Positions 35,173-42,166 of a stretch of 42,166 bases of DNA are shown piece after piece. Source of the stretch: Saccoglossus kowalevskii (lineage: Eukaryota; Hemichordata; Enteropneusta; Harrimaniidae); the NCBI RefSeq assembly GCF_000003605.2, contig NW_003158224.1, positions 558,955 to 601,120 of the forward strand, written 5' to 3'. Numbering within the stretch: the stretch's first letter is position 1; every line of letters begins with the position of its first letter. Both the position numbers and the translations under genes were made by a program. The notes under the pieces are model-generated. The model had not been told where the DNA came from, searched no databases, and was given only the letters and a program-made list of their open reading frames with translations.

Positions 35173-35237
35173 GAGATACGTTGTTTGTTTCCCACAATGC
35201 AATATCTGCTCGAAACCGACATCTACAAATGTTCAAA
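35173..35237 (+). CDS. Candidate internal exon
   Basis: A good acceptor (CATCCCACTTATTTGCAG) precedes a phase-0 frame, EIRCLFPTMQYLLETDIYKC, ending at a possible GTTAGT donor at 35238. The TCCCACAATGCA motif (35190-35201) lies inside it, so this may be regulatory rather than coding DNA. No family is recognised. Confidence 0.2.
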
Positions 35238-37574
35238 GTTAGTTAAATATTTTGTTTTTAATATTTCAATACAATTGTACGTAAATCCTAATTATATTAT
35301 TGTACCTGGATTGTTTTTGTACCTATTAATATGTATTACGTAATCTATATTGATTGACAAATTGGCTAATAGACGAATTATTGTGTTTAAATCCAGGAAT
35401 TGAGGCCTTGGATTTAATCCATTTAGCTTCTAGACGGTTTGACCTTTTGAATGATTATTAACCCGTGCTCTTCAAAGGCACGTCTACACTGGAAAATGTC
35501 AGCTGGTGAGTTGAACATGACGGCGGTAAATTGAGTCACGTGATCATTAACAAATTGAACATGGTACATAAAACCAATGCGATAGTGACACTGTCAGCAG
35601 TGGACATTGCTATGAAATTCAAACGCCAACGTTATATGTGGACGTTTATGGTCATGTTACACGCAACTTATGCTATAATATATCTCACATAATAGACGCC
35701 AAGAAACATCAAAACCTAAATGCAACCCCAAGCTCACATTACAACCGAGTGAATATTACACCTTTTCAATGTGTAGTCATTTTAGTGAGATGAAATTTAG
35801 CCCCTCCTGAAATTGATGCCACCTGATATTGTCTCAGGCTGATACTTCATGAGACAACGATCAATACAAAAATCAAGGTTAATTCCTTCATGAAAAAAAA
35901 AATTAACAATTATTTTTAAGGAGGTCGTATTACGGGGCTATTAACATTACATGCTACTTTCTGTAGGTATTAACTATGCTGCACTACACACACTGTATAT
36001 ACATGTTTTACTACAAATCTTGGTGAACTACAGCCATAAAAGGAATGTTTTTAACCTAATGGATTGGTAGTCAAACTGAAATGCCGATAAAATAACACCG
36101 CCGCGCTACGGTGATAAAAGACCGACTCACGAGGCAAAGAAACATCTTTCCGTAATTGTATCCTTAGTTGAAATACGCCGCCACCGTGTTCTGAAGTAAT
36201 TACCCGAGTCATTAACAACCGTAATAATAATAGTAACAACAATAATAGAAGGAATTACAACCTCGACATAGTAAGACGAATACGCGACGGACGGAAAATA
36301 GTTCACCGTCAAATTCTTTTAGACTATCAAAATGGACGATCGTCGGCTTAGTTGATTGTTATCTGCATCCTTGATGTAGTGCCTCGGGTCGTTCCGCTTG
36401 TTTTCACTCGACACCGTTGTCACGCAGTTTTCTCTCAGTGATCTATTAATTAGGATATGTATTCAGTGTATTTCGCGACAACACAATTATTCGATAATAG
36501 TTCCAGGTAAAGTTCATGCTAGATTATGCACATGTAGCTACTTTTACAGTGCTCTCATTAATACTATGTATGTTTCCCAACCCTTCTGCATGGTTAGGAC
36601 TATAATGGGTACACTAATAATGATACACTAAAATTCATGTAAATAACTGACTCGATAGCAACGATAGTGATTTGTAATTGAATACATGAAATATTACTAC
36701 CTTATGTGCATATTTTTTTTAATTAGTTTCGGAAATATCCGCTAAAACAGGTCAACAATTTTCAAAAATATTGTTATATAATTTCCCAAAGGGAAGGGCG
36801 TGGGGTAGCTAAGCTCAAGTCTCTTAATTAATTCAATTATCCCATTCTTATGACCTATAGGTTTCACGAGTTCCACGAATGACTTCACTGCAGAAATACG
36901 GGTAAACGTGTTTCTGATGTGCCGTAGAGGTAACGTCATTATGGACCTATATATACGTATGTGTCCAGTATTCAAGAAAGCTATTACCCGCCTGTCTTCT
37001 GTAATGTCTATCATGGGAAAACGCTATTCTACAAAGTACAAGATAACTTGAGCTTTTCAAGGCGTACTTTACCACACTAACTAGCTCAGTGCATCCCATG
37101 ACGACAAGGCTACTAATAAACTTCCTGTAGCTGTTATCCCTTAAAATAATCCTGATAAATTGGATTGGTGTGCGAACAACACGCATCATACCGCGTCGTG
37201 TTCGTGTTCGTTCCATGTGACGTATACAATACGTTTGAGAAAGTTCGAGTTCAAGTTCAAATTGAAAATTATATGTCATGTACGACATACTATTTCAGAA
37301 ATACTAGGAAAATGATCAAAATTGCAATTTTTACACTGGTTTCTATGGTGAGATTATTCAATCATATATTTGCTTGGTGACATGGGATAAAAATGTCGCA
37401 TATTATGTTGGATATAATAATCACATATAATTTAGTGAATTTCCAGGATAAAACTAGTTTTATATTACATTGTATATACAGTGGAAGGATAAATCCCACA
37501 ATGCAATTGCATATATATGTGCAGTAACATGCTCAATAGCTTAACATTCGAATTCGGTTTAAACTACCCTACTA
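35238..37574. other. Gene-free stretch
   Basis: Minus frames at 36742-37014 (90 codons) and 36947-37288 (113 codons) overlap and are less AT-rich, with pieces such as VELVKPIGHKNGIIELIKRL; they could be a decayed open frame with a shift, but I recognise no family. A TCCCACAATGCA motif is at 37494-37505. Trinucleotide AAT repeats lie near 36220-36248. Confidence 0.35.
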
Positions 37575-37754
37575 TTAAAGCGGGAGGATTGTCACCTGCG
37601 CACGCGCGGGAATTGAGTCCCAAGCGACGATAACAACACACGCAAAAAAACGCAAAGGCTCATGGGTTGATGCTTGTTCGTAGACAATGACACGCTATGG
37701 CCATCTGACGACGACTCAGTAGTCACGACGCAGGTGACGACTCCCCCGCTTTAA
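37575..37754. mobile_element. TTAA-bounded miniature transposon, second family
   Basis: The left end TTAAAGCGGGAGGATTGTCA with CCTGCGCACGCGC and the right end GGTGACGACTCCCCCGCTTTAA form inverted repeats within TTAA on both sides. At 180 bases it has no coding capacity. It is less AT-rich than its surroundings. It shares layout and the GTCGTCAC block with the 25892 family. Confidence 0.75.
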
Positions 37755-40521
37755 TTATATGCACAATACGAACATATGGACACGCAACATGCGAGATTTG
37801 AACTCACAGCCGCAGCCTGCAAATGCGCCTCGTCATTGTAAGTAATCGCACACAATAGTTTGTTCACACGGAATACGGAGATTTGAAAACTTGGACACAT
37901 TGAATACGCTTTTTAACAGTCGACACCACTACAACAAACACTGGAGTATTTGTCAATGCGTCATTTAAAGATTTCAGGTGCCGGCAATGAACTTTAGTCA
38001 ATCGCTGCCGAGATCTCGCCCTCAACAATACCCCTGCAACCATTTGCGTCTAAGGTCTAAGAATGACGTACTCTGACAAGATATCCTTTCATTTTTATTA
38101 TTGCATGTCCAAGAACTAAATTGCAAGAGTTTTGAGTGAAAAGTATCCGTGGCTTATGGACAACGTCATCAAGTGAACCTCATTGTAAAAATCGAGCCTA
38201 ATGATCTGTTTTAATGGTAGGAAAGTGAAGAGTAAAAAAAAAATCATAATTTAATGCTGCTGAACAAAATTATATTAAAAATATAATTATCTGTGGAGTC
38301 GTTCAATGTCTTTTACGATTGTCGGATAACATTTGGTGTTTTAATGACGCACTTTAGTTTTCCGAACGAGATAAGGCAGGGGAAGTCAAACGCGTATATT
38401 TGACAATCATTTAGATTACTATAGCCGTTTTGCAATTCCCTGATCCCCGGGCTCATTCATCAGTTGACATTGGATATCACCTTTAGTAGCTGAATATCAG
38501 ACCGATAAATTACTAAAACCGCCGTGGAATGTGTGTATCTTAACGTCACGGGTTACTCTACGTTGTCCCGATGATGCATACCCACACCCTTGTCCCGTGA
38601 CATTGATCGAGGAAGCTGATAGCAGCTCCCGGCAGCAACTCATTAACTAGAACTTATGCATCCTTTCACTTGCCATACGTTACCCTACTAACGTCTAGCT
38701 ACTAGTAATATCTCATTTCTAATTATTCCCCACAATCCAAATCATCTGCAGTATTTACGTTGGCAGTATTTCATTGATCAAAATGAGATATTACCGGATC
38801 GTAACTATGCGTTAATAGATTAGGGTGCAGCTAGTTTAACGTCGCATATACGCTAGACTACAATCCTTCAATTGAGTCAATCGGGAATAGAGCTACAATT
38901 AAATTCTACAATTTATGGCTGTTAATAGAATGGCGAAAACGGGATGGGGGAAGGCTATGCTGCGATCTGCATATCATTATATAAGCGAGGGATTCAAAAA
39001 TGTCACGTGGACAATTTCCTATCATTAGGAGATCGCTGTAAGTAAATAAATAACTATTACTAGGTTGAAATTGCAGTATTCAGTAGTATACAAGTGTGTC
39101 CAGCAGCGCGGCTTCCTTACCAATCAATTTATTAGTAGAGGCAGACGACCCGTGCCCTCGTTCCAAGTAAGCGCTGATTAGTGATTTGCTCTTATGACGT
39201 TTACTCATACAAGTTCAAATTAAAGTTCTTAAATATTGGCCTTGGAGGTGTATGTATTTTATTGAGTATGTTTAAAGTGTAGGTGGAATAATTACTGTTG
39301 TGAGTGAAAATATATGGGGAGAACAGACTTGAATTAAGTTGATGAATACGTATACAAATCACTCACTGCATTTATGGTAAGACTCGGTATTTATGTATGT
39401 GATGACTTTTACCATCACTGATTGATCGAAAATATCTCGAAGATCTTATTCATTAGAGTAGTATTGATAGTATCTTTTATGGCCCAAAGAAAACTGACAT
39501 TATATTGAATTGAATTGCTGACATTTCAAACAGATACACATGGCAACAAGATATTCCAATAATCGTTTATTGTTATGATTTTTTTTCAATTATAATTTAA
39601 ACCGCAAAAGAAATCAGAGTGTATAGACGTATAATGAATGCGATATTTTTGGTTATTGTACCGCTGTTCTATGTAGCACTGTTCTGTATCGAGGCCTTGA
39701 ACTTTGTGCTGAACCTATTCAATCATAGCAAAACCGAGTAACTGCAGTTAAATGGTAGTCATTGTGGAGAGGCCTTCATAACAGCCACCCGCCCCCATCT
39801 ACGACATCTTCTTGACCACAAAAAAGCGGCAAATCAAGCATCTGAGTAGGTGACTTTAACGCGAGATCTCGCCTCATTCAGAAATGTCTTATATAAGACA
39901 TTGAAAGCTTGAAACACACAAACAGATATGTTTAATTGCGCAACTCCAGCCCATTTTATTCTCTCAAAATAATACAATTCTGTAAGTAAAAATAATAATA
40001 CTTCGAATATACATTGGCAAAATATAGTATAACATAAAAATAATTAGTTATTCTAATTTGTTTTTTAGCTTAATGTTATTTATTTGATCTATTTTTCGTA
40101 ACACTGGATTTTGTAAGTTCATGGCAGAGAGTGCGTGCTCGTGGGTGTACTTAAAACACGCTTGTTACGTATCTCTCGTTACACGTGGTGTTAGAACTAA
40201 TGCGGGGAATAGGGTATATAACGATCTACTAACAACTCCCGTTAAATTATTGGCAGTGGGAAGTTATTCACGTCTACGAACCCGGTAGTATTTGCTTCAT
40301 TTAACGTACCCCGTTAAGTGCGTACAATGGCCGTGTTAATGTTCAGGCCATTAGGCACTAGCCATCCTTTACAGATTCCTTGTTCCCAGGGTTGTTTCTA
40401 CCGAAGGAATCACGCTTGTTTCTTCAGTGTTTTGATTCATTCTTGAAGGATATTTATGCCGAGGAGTCTTGTGTTGTTCATTCTTCTTTGGTCGCTGCTT
40501 GTTTTGAATACAGTAAAACTC
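37755..40521. other. Gene-free stretch
   Basis: No exon, RNA gene or transposon end is supported. A less AT-rich block at about 38440-38980 is rich in ATTA-type and E-box-like words and could be regulatory, but this is only an impression. Confidence 0.35.
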
Positions 40522-40700
40522 TTAAAGCGTAGGGGTCGTCACTTGCGCACGCACGGGGAATTGACTCTCAATCGACGATAAAGCGCAAAAGCCCATGTGT
40601 TGACAGGCTATGTATGGCCTTCTGCCGCAAGCCCAGGTGACGACTCCCTCGTTTTACATACCTTTGCCCAGGTGACGACTCCCTCGTTTTACATACCTTT
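40522..40700. mobile_element. Second copy of the 37575 family with duplicated end
   Basis: The left end TTAAAGCGTAGGGGTCGTCA, then CTTGCGCACGCACGGGGAATTGA, follows the 37575 copy closely, as does the interior (CGACGATAA, AAGCCCATG). The right end CAGGTGACGACTCCCTCGTT is present twice as an exact 35-base tandem duplication (40631-40665, 40666-40700). The 68-codon frame at 40597-40803 is an artefact of the element. Confidence 0.75.
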
Positions 40701-42166
40701 GCACAAAGACTATAGATCAACACGACGTAACAGAATACTTTCCCGCTCGAGGATGCGACGTTTGGGGAAACGTATTTCTAAATCCTTCATGAGCAGACGT
40801 TAACCATTGACATATTATTACATACTATTTTCTTTTCTGAATGGTGACTGTTACATGTAGCTCAATCCAAGATCAATAACCCGCCGACTCTTCACCGAGA
40901 TCGGTCAATACTGAGACAGATGAGTAAATAGAATAAACCTTCACGTGTATTCAGAGCAAGGCTGTACGATCTTATCTACATATTAGCGATGGGTCTTCAA
41001 TAATACAGGATGCAATAAAACATAAAGATTACGATCGTGATGGAATACTAGATATGAAACCGACTACCTATAACAGCCACTTCCCATTAGAAAAATGCTA
41101 ATTTAAAAGGACATTACCCTATTTTCTAAAACATTTGGATCAAGAAATATAGACACTCATGAACACTATATTTATTTGATACAACATTAACAAATAAACA
41201 GACAAGTTTTAAGGCATGTGAATTATTTACATTTAAGATTTTATCTAAAAAAAAATGGTGAACCAGGCATGTGGAATCATGGTTCCTCAAAAATGTTCAA
41301 ATGGTGTTCCGGAGTAGATAACATAATGACAGTAGACGAGGGCATTGAAAAAAACTGTGTGAATGATTGTCATTGCCACGACAGAAAATACAATCTAGTG
41401 TAACACGATATGGCAAAAGGGTGAAACCACTTTTAACGCTTCGTAAAATGATTCCATAAGAAAGTCCTAGGTTATTTTCGCCATCCTAAATTAGAGCTTT
41501 TCAATTGACCAATACCCTGCCTTAAAATGATATACACATCTATTAAATATATTCACTGACCCGCCATTTGCAAATTAATCCAATTACCCAAATTGAACGC
41601 TCATGTTCGTTTACATCTCAAATTTTATTAAGCTTCGAAAATAACAAATGATTTAATTAAATAATGACACTAATCCAATCATGTTGGAATAAATAATACC
41701 TCAAGACTCACCAGAAGACTTGCGTCTAACAGATTAAAACATGTCAATTTTCTGGAAGCTCAAATTTATGTGTTCAACGTTAAAGTCGAATTAATAAATA
41801 ATTAGATAATATTACGTACCAAGTAAGCAACTTACTGGCATTGTATAAGAATATCGTTTATCATTTTAGAGGCTCGTGTCTTCCGCCATTTCATCGAATT
41901 CTTTTTGCGCATGTGCTGTGACCCACAATCGGACTAAACAAAGACGATCTCCCCAGTACTGTATATCTAATCAAAACGGCTTCAATACGCGCTGTAGGTC
42001 ATAAGTACCCCCCGCGATGCACATCCAAACATTTCTGTGATACACGATACACACTTACTCAGTGTGGGAGATTTTCATTTAATCCCATGGCAACACGGCA
42101 ACATTTTCATAAATAATTTGCCTATAATATGTTACCAGTCACATGTGAAGAGACAATTGTTAAAAG
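40701..42166. other. Gene-free stretch to the window end
   Basis: No supported exon or repeat. The 61-codon frame at 41218-41403 has several Cys and His near its end but no recognisable spacing or flanking splice sites. Confidence 0.4.

Noticed and set aside
40597-40803. 68-codon plus frame
   Set aside because: It lies largely within a TTAA miniature transposon and its duplicated end.

Overview
The window looks like nuclear DNA of an invertebrate animal: AT-rich by eye, with intron-style splice sites, tandem satellites, short inverted-repeat transposons and a decayed retrotransposon. There is no bacterial operon structure, and one 50-base run of N marks an assembly gap. I cannot name the species. 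Most of the sequence is intergenic or intronic, and coding evidence is thin: nearly all open frames of 60-110 codons look like chance frames, many opened only by non-ATG starts.

The best coding signal is at 4.8-5.85 kb. A plus-strand first coding exon (ATG at 5011, strong GTAAGT donor at 5323, 104 codons) lies beside the 3' end of a minus-strand gene read from two exons (about 5840-5566 and 5468-5340). The minus exons join in phase through a 97-base intron with a strong pyrimidine tract, and they sit inside the first intron of the plus gene. A second plausible coding trace is a minus-strand exon at 33740-33856 that begins a Rossmann-type NAD(P)-binding fold. Weaker exon candidates lie near 10.5, 10.8, 16.0, 22.6, 23.1, 34.6 and 35.2 kb.

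The rest is repeat biology. From left to right: a degenerate TTG/TTC-rich minisatellite (50-320); a 143-base duplication (1150-1440); a degenerate satellite (2261-2597); a long foldback (6901-7030); a two-hairpin element (9030-9327); a frameshifted Ty3/Gypsy-like gag relic on the minus strand (13430-14598) with a TA-flanked miniature element at its downstream end; a roughly 28-base minisatellite (15372-15645); an array of about 80-96-base units (20670-20985); six perfectly phased 32-base units next to a tRNA-like sequence (27711-27975); and two related families of miniature elements bounded by TTAA (8471, 25892, 27093, 34889, 37575, 40522).

No operon-like or defence-like system is visible. 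The points that most merit a second look are the overlapping antisense gene pair, the TTAA element families, and the Rossmann exon.
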